From Verrucomicrobiales bacterium (GTDB lineage Bacteria; Verrucomicrobiota; Verrucomicrobiia; Limisphaerales; UBA9464): a DNA stretch of 27,022 bases. Of the stretch, positions 1-6,548 are shown one piece after another. The notes under the pieces are model-generated. The model ran no database searches and was not told the DNA's origin. It saw only the letters and a list, made by a program, of their open reading frames with translations. The stretch spans positions 1-27,022 of the forward strand of contig DLVS01000648.1 of assembly GCA_003445095.1 (NCBI GenBank), in the 5' to 3' direction. The translations under genes were made by a program, and so were the position numbers. Numbering within the stretch: the first letter of the stretch is position 1; each line of letters begins with the position of its first letter.

Positions 1-360
1 TCTAAGTTTTAGGGCATCCAACTCCTCCAGGCTGAGTTCTTCATCCCGGAGAAAGCTCAACACCAGCTCGCCCGGCGATCCGGCGAAGAACTTTGATAGC
101 ACCAGGCGGACCGCCTTCCGAGCGGCCACATCGCGATCGACCTTAGGGGTGTAAATGTGCGCCCGGCCGTTCTTCCGGCAGGAAAGATAGCCTTTCGCCC
201 GCAGAATCCCCATGAGGGTCAGAATGGTCGTGTACGCGGTGCCATCCTTGCCGGCCAAGGCTTCGGCCACCTCCGCGACCGTGGCTGATCCCTTGTCCCA
301 GAGCACTTCCATGATGCGATGCTCCGCGTCGGTGAGCGTACGTGATTTCTTTCGAGCCAT
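1..360 (-). CDS. BlaI/MecI/CopY-family transcriptional repressor (C-terminus beyond left edge)
   Basis: Winged-helix repressor of the BlaI/MecI family, which binds palindromic operators as a dimer and is usually inactivated by cleavage triggered by a membrane M56 (BlaR1-type) peptidase. The ATG at 360-358 opens a frame that stays open to base 1, giving 120 residues. The N-terminus begins MARKKSRTLTDAEHRIMEVL, followed by a helix-turn-helix (VAEVAEAL) and the family pattern YTTILTLMGILRAKGYL, then the wing and the start of the dimerisation helices. BlaI proteins are usually about 120-130 residues, so only the last few are missing. Operators and a promoter lie immediately upstream, indicating autoregulation. 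A BlaR1-like gene would be expected downstream, outside the window; that is inference. Confidence 0.9.
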   Translation of the reverse strand, partial: MARKKSRTLTDAEHRIMEVLWDKGSATVAEVAEALAGKDGTAYTTILTLMGILRAKGYLSCRKNGRAHIYTPKVDRDVAARKAVRLVLSKFFAGSPGELVLSFLRDEELSLEELDALKLR

Positions 361-374
361 AACGGGTATCGAGA

Positions 375-388
375 ACTAATGAATTAGT
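375..388. promoter_or_regulatory. BlaI-type operator 1 (perfect palindrome)
   Basis: ACTAAT-GA-ATTAGT is a perfect 6+6 inverted repeat 15 bp upstream of the blaI start codon, placed at the expected transcription start of the minus-strand promoter. A BlaI dimer bound here would block its own transcription. The assignment comes from the symmetry, the position, and the second copy at 423-436. Confidence 0.7.
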
Positions 389-394
389 AAGCGA

Positions 395-423
395 GGAATA
401 AATGGGCGCCCGAAGGTCGTCAA
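395..423 (-). promoter_or_regulatory. Candidate sigma-70 promoter for the blaI-like gene
   Basis: Read on the minus strand, TTGACG (423-418) is followed after 17 bp by TATTCC (400-395). The -35 box is close to consensus and the -10 is weak. Both operators flank it: one touches the -35 box and the other sits just after the -10 box, an arrangement expected for an autorepressed promoter. Confidence 0.5.
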
Positions 424-436
424 CTAAAAGATTAGT
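423..436. promoter_or_regulatory. BlaI-type operator 2
   Basis: ACTAA-AAGA-TTAGT is a 5+5 inverted repeat with the same half-site as the palindrome at 375-388, 48 bp away centre to centre. It abuts the -35 box of the minus-strand promoter. It is also about 215 bp before the DnaJ-like gene on the plus strand, so effects on that gene are possible but unproven. Confidence 0.6.
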
Positions 437-651
437 AGTTGGTCAAAAATAGTTCCGAGCGCGGCGGACGTATCCACCGCGGAGGCGGAACAGGTTCGGC
501 GGTTGAAATACTCGGGTGGGAGGACTCCCCTGGGCCGGGCTCACGGATACCTTGGCCGCCGGCGGGTTGGTCGTCGTCTCGTTTTGTCTTTTTCTCCCGT
601 CTTCGCCGGTTGCATCTCGCTGGCTGGCCACTACACCTTTCGGCAATCGCA

Positions 652-1656
652 ATGGCCGTCGAATTCAAAGATTACTACGCCACGCTCGGGGTTTCGCGCA
701 GTGCGTCCGCCGACGAAATCAAGAAGGCATTCCGCAAGTTGGCGCGCCAGTACCATCCGGACGTCGCTAAGGACAAGAAGTCGGCGGAAGAAAAGTTCAA
801 AGCCATCAACGAGGCGTACGAGGTGCTGGGCAATCCGGACCACCGCAAAAAGTACGACACTTTAGGCGCGAATTGGAAGCAGGGAGCTGGCTTCCAGCCT
901 CCGCCCGGTTGGGAGCAGTTCGGGGGCGGGGCAGGCGGACGTCGCCCTCGGCGTGGGCAGACTTCTGATGGTGAAGAGTTCGAATTCCATTTCGGCGGCA
1001 CGGGCTTCAGTGATTTTTTTGAGCAGTTTTTTTCCAAGCGCGGAAGCGGTCGGGGATTCCCGCCGGGAGCCGACGCGGATGACGACTCGGCCCGTAGTTA
1101 TGTTCAACGCGGTTCGGATGTGGAAGGCGAGATCGCGGTGACCGTGGATGAAGTTCTGCGGGGTTCGATTCGAACAGTTTCCTTCGAGCGAATTAACTCC
1201 CGCACCCGAGAAACGGAAGCGCACCGATTCAAGGTCCGAATTCCCGCGGGAGTGCAAGATGGTCAGTTGATCCGGGTGGCGGGGAAGGGCGAAACTGGTT
1301 TTGGTGGGGCCGCCGCGGGTGACCTCTATCTCCGGGTTCGGTTGGCGCCACACCCCGATTATCAGATCCAAGGTTCAGATTTGATTGCGGATCTGGAGCT
1401 CGCCCCGTGGGAAGCGGTATTGGGCGCGACAGTTTCCGTCCGCACCTTGGAGGGATCGGTGAACGTCCGGATTCCACCGGGAACCAATCCTGGACAGCAA
1501 CTGCGAGTCCGAAACCAGGGATTGCCGCGGGGTTCCTCCGGCGAGCGCGGCGATTTGTTCGTGAAGCTGTCGGTTAAATTGCCGACGTCGCTGTCCGCGG
1601 CGGAGCGGGCGCTTTGGGAGCAGTTGGCGAAGACTTCTCAGTTCACTCCGCGGTGA
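652..1656 (+). CDS. cbpA: CbpA-like DnaJ-family co-chaperone (type B, no zinc finger)
   Basis: Hsp40 co-chaperone that delivers substrates to DnaK and stimulates its ATPase; CbpA members can also bind curved DNA. The 334-residue product has a J domain at about residues 6-71 with the HPD motif at 35-37, a Gly/Phe-rich linker at about 74-145, and the two-barrel substrate-binding C-terminal region from about 150. No CxxCxGxG repeats are present, so it is CbpA-type rather than DnaJ proper. The frame is open further upstream, but the extra residues look like noise and the J domain starts right after the ATG at 652, so that start is chosen. No Shine-Dalgarno sequence is visible. The gene stands alone, with no grpE or dnaK nearby. 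A weak hairpin (461-480) lies in its leader. Confidence 0.9.
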   Translation: MAVEFKDYYATLGVSRSASADEIKKAFRKLARQYHPDVAKDKKSAEEKFKAINEAYEVLGNPDHRKKYDTLGANWKQGAGFQPPPGWEQFGGGAGGRRPRRGQTSDGEEFEFHFGGTGFSDFFEQFFSKRGSGRGFPPGADADDDSARSYVQRGSDVEGEIAVTVDEVLRGSIRTVSFERINSRTRETEAHRFKVRIPAGVQDGQLIRVAGKGETGFGGAAAGDLYLRVRLAPHPDYQIQGSDLIADLELAPWEAVLGATVSVRTLEGSVNVRIPPGTNPGQQLRVRNQGLPRGSSGERGDLFVKLSVKLPTSLSAAERALWEQLAKTSQFTPR

Positions 1657-1756
1657 GGGCGGTGAGGGCAGTCTCTGCTTGATGGTTTCTTGGATTCTGT
1701 GTTCCGTGGGGACGCGGGCCGCCAAGCCCAATCACTCTCTTCCACAATCACCAATC

Positions 1757-2080
1757 ATGAAGAAATACCTTCTGGGAATCTTTTCCCTCGCTCTCCTCGC
1801 CACCCTAATCACCGGAATCAATGGCTTACGGGCCGCGCCCGAACCCGGGGCGATGGAGTACGTGACGCTGCGTTGGGATGGTCGCGACAATACCCGCATC
1901 ATTCGACCCAACGGCACAGTCGAATCTCTCGCGACTCAGTTTGCGAATGTTACTCGCCCGCCGCGGACTGACGATCGTTCTTTCTATATGAACGTCGCGA
2001 TGAACTCACTAGCCCGAGAAGGCTTCGAACTCGCGGCGATGACTTCGGACGATTACGTCTTCAAGCGCGCCGCCCGCTGA
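1757..2080 (+). CDS. Small exported DUF4177-like protein
   Basis: A 107-residue protein with a clear signal peptide: MKKYLLGIFSLALLATLITG, a basic n-region followed by a hydrophobic core, with likely cleavage near residues 25-31. The mature part, from EYVTLRWDG to the end, carries a pattern seen in the DUF4177 family: a short beta strand, a helix (MNSLAREGFELAAM) and a final strand ending YVFKR. The function is unknown. It follows the DnaJ-like gene by 100 bp on the same strand and may share its transcript. The ATG at 1757 is preferred over an upstream in-frame ATG at 1679 because only the former starts a proper signal peptide. The family call is by eye and moderate; the exported nature is firmer. 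Confidence 0.7.
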   Translation: MKKYLLGIFSLALLATLITGINGLRAAPEPGAMEYVTLRWDGRDNTRIIRPNGTVESLATQFANVTRPPRTDDRSFYMNVAMNSLAREGFELAAMTSDDYVFKRAAR

Positions 2081-2118
2081 CTCTTCCGGGTCGTCGGTGA
2101 TGGGTCTCGGCATTCCGG

Positions 2119-2538
2119 TCACGTCGATCCGGAGAGCGTTACTTCGCAGTGGAGCACGAGTGTGCCGCGGACAGTTGCGGTGGCTTGGGCCTGGACGAGC
2201 GGTCCCATGCGCCCACTTATTCGGGCGTGGACTGTTACCGATTCACCAGGCCGTGCCGTGCCGAGGATCTTTGCCGCGCGGATCGCGGTAAGTTTGAGGC
2301 CGGCCAAAGGCGCTTGTTGAGGATCGGCTTGGGCGATAACGCCGGCGAGCTGGGCGGCAGCTTCGATCAAAAGGACACCCGGCAACAGAGGTTCTCCTGG
2401 GAAATGGCCGCGTAGGAATGGTTCATCGCCACGGAGCGTGTACTCGGCGATTCCGGATACGCCGGGTTCGAGCGCCAGAAGGCGGTCCACGAATCGGAAT
2501 TCGGGACCGTGCGGTAATTGGGCTAGGAGGTCGTTCAT
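2119..2538 (-). CDS. FabZ-like 3-hydroxyacyl-[acyl-carrier-protein] dehydratase (hotdog fold)
   Basis: A 139-residue single hotdog-domain protein that should dehydrate 3-hydroxyacyl-ACP to trans-2-enoyl-ACP in fatty acid elongation. The FabZ pattern is clear: LPHGPEFRFVDRLL at 8-21, then GHFPGEPLLPGVLLIEAAAQ with the catalytic His45 and Glu59, spaced 14 residues apart as in E. coli FabZ (His54/Glu68). All key residues are present, so it is probably active. No other fatty acid gene is nearby, so it may be a paralogue of the housekeeping fabZ or serve a special acyl product. The cas1 relic ends 18 bp upstream on the same strand, an accidental-looking neighbourhood. The gene converges with the DUF4177-like gene. 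Confidence 0.85.
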   Translation of the reverse strand: MNDLLAQLPHGPEFRFVDRLLALEPGVSGIAEYTLRGDEPFLRGHFPGEPLLPGVLLIEAAAQLAGVIAQADPQQAPLAGLKLTAIRAAKILGTARPGESVTVHARISGRMGPLVQAQATATVRGTLVLHCEVTLSGST

Positions 2539-2556
2539 ATGGGCGACAGACTCAGG

Positions 2557-2946
2557 TTATCGAAGGCCTTGTGCGTTGCCTGTGTTTTTCGCCAGGCGAC
2601 GGTGGTCCATCAATCGCGAGCAAGCAGGGCGACGACCGCGTAGCACGCCGGTTAGGCGGGCGTGGAGGCGACCCTGTTCGTTGAGATAATTGACGGCGAC
2701 GCCTTGTTCCCAACAGAGGTCCAAGGCGGGCGGACTGATGGTGGACGCGCCGAAGAGGCAAATGGATTCGAGATGGTGAATGGGGATGGAGACTTTGCGG
2801 GAGCCCGTGGCAGTTTCGCGCGCCCGTTGGTCGGGAGGCAGGTTGTCGGGATATACGGGGATTTCGACCTGAAGCGTGAGATGGTCGCGAGCGACGTAGC
2901 TGCCGGGTGTGGTCAGGTAGAGGGTGTTTTGTTGGACGTCCGGCAT
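2557..2946 (-). pseudogene. cas1: cas1 relic: N-terminal domain only (type I-C-like Cas1)
   Basis: This 129-residue reading frame carries the N-terminal beta domain of CRISPR adaptation integrase Cas1. QNTLYLTTPGSYV at 6-18 is followed by the strand motif VSIPIHHLESICLFG, then SPPALDLCWEQGVAVNYLNEQGRLHARLTGVLRG, in the order seen in type I-C Cas1 proteins. After about residue 104 similarity stops, and the frame ends in an unrelated Arg-rich tail. The whole alpha-helical C-terminal domain (about 220 residues) that holds the Glu/His/Asp metal site is absent, so it cannot integrate spacers. Neighbouring frames give only short stretches before stops. No cas2, cas4, effector gene or repeat array is in the window. 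The start overlaps the end of the four-helix-bundle gene by 34 bp. Confidence 0.75.
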
Positions 2947-3239
2947 GGCTGGGGAGGTCTCAGATTATCGGGGACGCGAAGTTCCTTCACGGCGAGCATT
3001 GAGCGCACTTCTCCCGTGGAACCACGGACGATGTAAATGTACCGCAGGAGTTCGTTGGTGGCGCCGCGTTCGGATCCCTCGGCAATGTTGTTAGAGACGG
3101 AAAACGCCGCCCGATCCAACTGAACGCGATAACCAGGACTGAAGGAGAAGCTTGAGTCATCGAGCAATTGCTCGGTGGTTTCGTAGAGGCGAGCGGCAGT
3201 TTGCCACACCGCCAAGTCTTCGAATCGTTGATAGGTCAT
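2913..3239 (-). CDS. Four-helix-bundle protein (23S rRNA intervening-sequence / S23 type)
   Basis: Member of the S23/IVS-encoded family (TIGR02436-like), small dimerising or pentamerising helical bundles first seen in spirochaete 23S rRNA inserts and now known as free-standing genes; the cellular role is unknown. The 108-residue product begins MTYQRFEDLAVWQTAARLYE (family pattern FxDLxVWQxA) and has VQLDRAAFSVSNNIAEGSER and LLRYIYIVRGSTGEVRSML, the diagnostic NIAEGxxR and RGSxxEVxxxL motifs. The last helix looks short: after AVKELR the sequence turns into an unrelated tail at the junction with the cas1 relic, which suggests truncation or replacement of the C-terminus. The ATG at 3239 matches the conserved start, although the frame is open further upstream. 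Palindromic AT-rich sequence lies just upstream. Confidence 0.85.
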   Translation of the reverse strand: MTYQRFEDLAVWQTAARLYETTEQLLDDSSFSFSPGYRVQLDRAAFSVSNNIAEGSERGATNELLRYIYIVRGSTGEVRSMLAVKELRVPDNLRPPQPCRTSNKTPST

Positions 3240-3255
3240 GGTTTTGTGATTTGAG

Positions 3256-3319
3256 ATTTGAGATCTCAAATATGCCCTACTCCACCAGGGCGGCCACTCT
3301 GAAATCTGGGATCTCAAAT
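3256..3319. repeat. Palindromic leader repeats upstream of the four-helix-bundle gene
   Basis: ATTTGAGATCTCAAAT (3256-3271) is a perfect 16-bp palindrome. Its right half recurs as ATCTCAAAT at 3311-3319. Between them a small hairpin, GCCCT (3274-3278) with AGGGC (3287-3291), can form. The block lies 17-80 bp before the start codon and is AT-rich against a GC-rich background, so it may be an operator or the end of the acquired segment that brought in the gene. Confidence 0.55.
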
Positions 3320-3419
3320 TTAACGAGCCTATGCCTGGAAGGGCTGACGAGCCAGCCGCGTGACCGGTCGCCTTCGGCAAGCGGATTTCGACCAGGGAAT
3401 TCAAGAGCGAACAAATCAA

Positions 3420-5096
3420 TCACCCACACAACGTCAGCGCCAAAATTTGCGCGCAGAGAATACGCAGGAGCGTCGTGAGCGGATAAACGGTCGCGTAAGC
3501 CACGGTCGGCGCATCCGATCCGGCAATATTGTTAGCGAAGGCCAAAGCCGGCGGATCCGTCATGCTCCCCGCAATCAGGCCGCACAATTCCAGGTAGTTC
3601 ATCTGCAAGATCGCGCGGGCAAATATTCCGACAGCGAGCAAAGGGAGCAAAGTCACACACAACCCAGCGAGCAGCCACAACGCTCCAGAAGCACTAAAGA
3701 CCGTGGCGAAGAATTGAGCTCCCGCGCCCAGGCCTACGCTCGCGAAAAACAGCGCGATGCCGAACTCGCGGAAGGCGAGGTTGGCGTTCACCGGCATATG
3801 CCACACCAGCCGGCCAATGTGTCCTACCCTCCCAAGGAGCAATGCCACAATGAGCGGCCCCCCGGCCAACCCAAGCCGGATCGGCTGGGGCAACCCCGGG
3901 AAAGCAATAGGCATCGTGCCAAGAACGATCCCGAGAAAGATTCCGATGAAAAGCGGAATGAAATGGGTTTCGTTCAATTCCTTGGTCGAGTTGCCCAATA
4001 GTTTGGCTGCCTTCGCGAGACCTTCGTCGTCACCCACGATTTGGACGAGATCGCCGAATTGCAGTTCCAGGCTTGGCACCGCCGTCATCTCAATGTCGGC
4101 GCGCGTGACGCGGCTAACCACCACGCCGAACAGGTGGTCGAGCCCCAATTCTTTCACCGTCTTTCCCAGGACGGCCTTGTTGGTGACGACGACGCGACGG
4201 TGGGTCACATGGCCGGAGGCCCGAACCAAGTCCTCGTCGCTGCGCCGGCCCACGATCCGTTGAATCTGGTCGAGCTTTGCGCGAGTGCCCACGACCAGGA
4301 GACTGTCACCGGCTTGCACCGGGGTAACAGGGGTAGCAGCATGGACATCAGTCTCCGCCGACTTCCGAATGCGGGTCACCGTAACGCCGATTTCTTGAAG
4401 TCCAGGAATATTGCCGAGGGTGAGTCCGCTTAGGTTGGCGTTCTCGACCACCAGCGTTCGGCGTTCGAGCGGTTCAGCCCGGTGGTGCTGATTGGCGACG
4501 AAGGCGTCTGCCTCTCGCCTCACATCGATTCGGAACAAGTTTTTCAGGAACAGCAATGTGCCAATGATGCCGGGAATCGCTGCGGGATAGGCCACGGCGT
4601 AGGCCAGGGCCGGCAGCGCCGTGCGCTCGGGTGGGACATTAGACAGAGTTGAAATCGTCTGCTGCGCCGCGCCGAGCGAGGGCGTGTTAGTGGTGGCACC
4701 GGCCAGGAGGCCGAGCACCGCGGCGGAATCCAAGCCGAGCAACCAGCCTAACAGCGGCGCCAGCCCGGCGCCGAGTAACACCACCGCGACGGCCAGAGTA
4801 TTGAGTCGGAGTCCTTGTTGCCGCAGGGCGGCAACAAATCCCGGCCCCAACTGGAGACCGATCGTGAATACAAATAGAATCAGGCCGAACTCCTTAACGA
4901 ACTCCAGCGTGTGATGGTCCACCGGCTTGCCGAAATGGCCAGCGACGATTCCCGCGAAAAGCACCCCGGCAGTGCCCAAGCCGATGCCACGAATTTTGAC
5001 ACTCCCCAGCGTCATCCCGAGCACGCAGACCAGGGCGAGCGCCGCGATCGCATGAGCGACCGCGTGCGTTTCATGCAGGTGGAAAAGCCAGTTCAT
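3420..5096 (-). CDS. AspT/YidE/YbjL-family antiporter with two RCK_C (TrkA-C) domains
   Basis: Inner-membrane transporter of the aspartate:alanine exchanger family (TC 2.A.81). The 558-residue product has about five N-terminal membrane segments (10-190), a cytosolic insert with two TrkA-C-like domains (about 212-288 and 300-372), and five to six more membrane segments (379-558). The duplicated family motifs are visible: GATTNTPSLGAA near 133-144 and GSMTDPPALAFA near the C-terminus. The substrate cannot be read from sequence; characterised relatives exchange dicarboxylic amino acids or dicarboxylates. The start ATG at 5096 lies just before the first hydrophobic stretch. An 85-residue upstream extension is possible in frame but is polar and unlike the family. 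No aspartate decarboxylase gene is adjacent, so it is not a classical AspD-AspT pair. Confidence 0.85.
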   Translation of the reverse strand: MNWLFHLHETHAVAHAIAALALVCVLGMTLGSVKIRGIGLGTAGVLFAGIVAGHFGKPVDHHTLEFVKEFGLILFVFTIGLQLGPGFVAALRQQGLRLNTLAVAVVLLGAGLAPLLGWLLGLDSAAVLGLLAGATTNTPSLGAAQQTISTLSNVPPERTALPALAYAVAYPAAIPGIIGTLLFLKNLFRIDVRREADAFVANQHHRAEPLERRTLVVENANLSGLTLGNIPGLQEIGVTVTRIRKSAETDVHAATPVTPVQAGDSLLVVGTRAKLDQIQRIVGRRSDEDLVRASGHVTHRRVVVTNKAVLGKTVKELGLDHLFGVVVSRVTRADIEMTAVPSLELQFGDLVQIVGDDEGLAKAAKLLGNSTKELNETHFIPLFIGIFLGIVLGTMPIAFPGLPQPIRLGLAGGPLIVALLLGRVGHIGRLVWHMPVNANLAFREFGIALFFASVGLGAGAQFFATVFSASGALWLLAGLCVTLLPLLAVGIFARAILQMNYLELCGLIAGSMTDPPALAFANNIAGSDAPTVAYATVYPLTTLLRILCAQILALTLCG

Positions 5097-5475
5097 TTCT
5101 ATCGAGCGATCGTCGAGTCGCGGGTGCCTAGTTCGATTTTGATCAGCCGAGAGGGCGGTTACTCCACCTCGGGACCGAACGCAAGCCGCCTCGCCTGGAT
5201 TCCATGGGTCCAGTCGGTCCATGGTAGGGCTGTGTTCCACCGCAGCCCCATTCAATTCCTCAGTGCTCGTGGATGTTGCGACGGGGAACGCGGGAAGCGT
5301 CTGACGTGTGTGGTTTCCCGTGAATGCCCTGTGACAACGCCACCCGCGCATCGGATCTAGATGGGGACGAGGTGGAACTCGTCCTTACCGTGATGTCGCC
5401 TTTCAAGACTTTCCGGCTTTTCGTCTTGGCCGAATTCAGCTCGCACGGTTCTCTTAGCGCCGTTCCCGCTCCGCT
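5097..5475. other. Divergent intergenic region between the antiporter and xylF
   Basis: This 379-bp stretch has no convincing gene. It should carry the promoters for the minus-strand antiporter and the plus-strand xylFGH operon, but no clear -35/-10 pair is seen. It contains two CCATGG palindromes (5202-5207 and 5219-5224) forming a larger imperfect inverted repeat, and a perfect 7-bp hairpin at 5365-5384. Confidence 0.5.
5365..5384. promoter_or_regulatory. Inverted repeat upstream of xylF (possible operator or leader hairpin)
   Basis: GGACGAG (5365-5371) and CTCGTCC (5378-5384) form a perfect 7-bp stem around GTGGAA, 91 bp before the xylF start codon. It could be a regulator site for the sugar operon or a leader RNA hairpin. 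Nothing links it to a particular regulator. Confidence 0.35.
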
Positions 5476-6525
5476 ATGAACCCCCGCCTCTTGCTCGTCA
5501 CCGGTTCGCTCATTCTCAGCTTGCTGATTGGCGTCGTTATCTCGAAACGCGGCCCAGGCGCTGCCCCAGGCGGAACGACCGTTGCCCCGACCAGCAAAGT
5601 GCGCATCGGTCTGTCGCTGGACACGACCAAAGAAGAACGCTGGCAACGCGACCGTGATCGGTTCGTCGCCAAAGCCAACGAACTCGGCGCCGAAGTCTTC
5701 GTTCAATCGGCCAACTCCGACGACACGCGTCAGATGCAGGATGTGCAGGCCCTGATCAGCCGAGGCGTGGATGTGATGGTCATCGTGCCGCACAATGGCG
5801 AAGCCATGGCCAAAGGCGCCGACGCTGCGCTTAAAGCAGGTATGCCGGTATTGTCCTACGACCGACTCATTCGTAACTCGGACATTACGCTTTACATCAG
5901 TTTCGATAACTTCCGAGTCGGAGAGCTGCAGGCGCAATACTTAGTGGACCAGCTCAAGGGAAAGAAAGCGAAGATCGTCCGCATTTACGGATCGAAAACC
6001 GATAACAACGCGCTGCTCTTCAAGGCGGGCCAAGACCACGTGCTGCAACCGCTCATCGACACTGGGACCATTACCGTGGTGTTTGAAGATTGGGCGCTCG
6101 ATTGGAAACCGGAGAACGCGAAGAAAATCGTCAATGCCGCGATCACCGCCAAAGGTCGCGAGATCGACGCCATCCTTGCCTCGAATGACGGCACCGCAGG
6201 CGGCGCGATCCAAGCCCTGACGGAGGAAGGGCTGGCAGGCAAAGTATTGGTGACCGGACAAGATGCCGAGCTCGCGGCCTGCCAACGCATCCAACGTGGC
6301 ACTCAGGCGATGACGATTTATAAACCGCTCTCGCGGCTCGCTGATCACGCGGCCGAAGTCGCTGTTGCCTTAGCGCGGCGTCAAATCGTGATTGCCAATG
6401 GCGAGGTAGACAATGGGTTCAAAAAAGTTCCGAGCATTTTGGAAAACGTCATTGTCGTGGACCGAAGCAATATGATGGACACGATCGTTAAAGATGGGTT
6501 CCACAAAGCGGAGGATCTCAAGTAG
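5476..6525 (+). CDS. xylF: Xylose-type ABC transporter, periplasmic substrate-binding protein
   Basis: Sugar-binding protein of the XylF class (peripla_BP_4), which captures D-xylose or a related sugar outside the inner membrane and delivers it to XylH. The 349-residue product has an N-terminal hydrophobic segment (about 4-23) acting as an export signal or membrane anchor, with no lipobox Cys. The mature part begins with VRIGLSLDTTKEERWQRD, a XylF hallmark, followed by SANSDDTRQMQDVQALI, VLSYDRLIRNSDITLYISFD and YGSKTDNNA, all typical of XylF rather than RbsB. It is followed 23 bp later by xylG, so the two are co-transcribed. No Shine-Dalgarno is evident. Substrate assignment to xylose is by family resemblance. 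Confidence 0.92.
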   Translation: MNPRLLLVTGSLILSLLIGVVISKRGPGAAPGGTTVAPTSKVRIGLSLDTTKEERWQRDRDRFVAKANELGAEVFVQSANSDDTRQMQDVQALISRGVDVMVIVPHNGEAMAKGADAALKAGMPVLSYDRLIRNSDITLYISFDNFRVGELQAQYLVDQLKGKKAKIVRIYGSKTDNNALLFKAGQDHVLQPLIDTGTITVVFEDWALDWKPENAKKIVNAAITAKGREIDAILASNDGTAGGAIQALTEEGLAGKVLVTGQDAELAACQRIQRGTQAMTIYKPLSRLADHAAEVAVALARRQIVIANGEVDNGFKKVPSILENVIVVDRSNMMDTIVKDGFHKAEDLK

Positions 6526-6548
6526 CCCCAGCGCTCGCTCGCAGCCCC

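Noticed and set aside
439..651. In-frame extension of the DnaJ-like gene by 71 codons
   Set aside because: The added residues have no protein character and the J domain begins right after the ATG at 652.
1155..1185. tRNA-like GGTTCGATTCGAAC string
   Set aside because: It lies inside the DnaJ-like gene and no cloverleaf can be drawn around it.
2557..3239. Diversity-generating retroelement suggested by the Avd-like four-helix bundle
   Set aside because: No reverse transcriptase, template repeat or variable repeat was found nearby.
5260..5937. 225-residue minus-strand frame over the xylF start
   Set aside because: It is antisense to xylF and has no protein-like motif.
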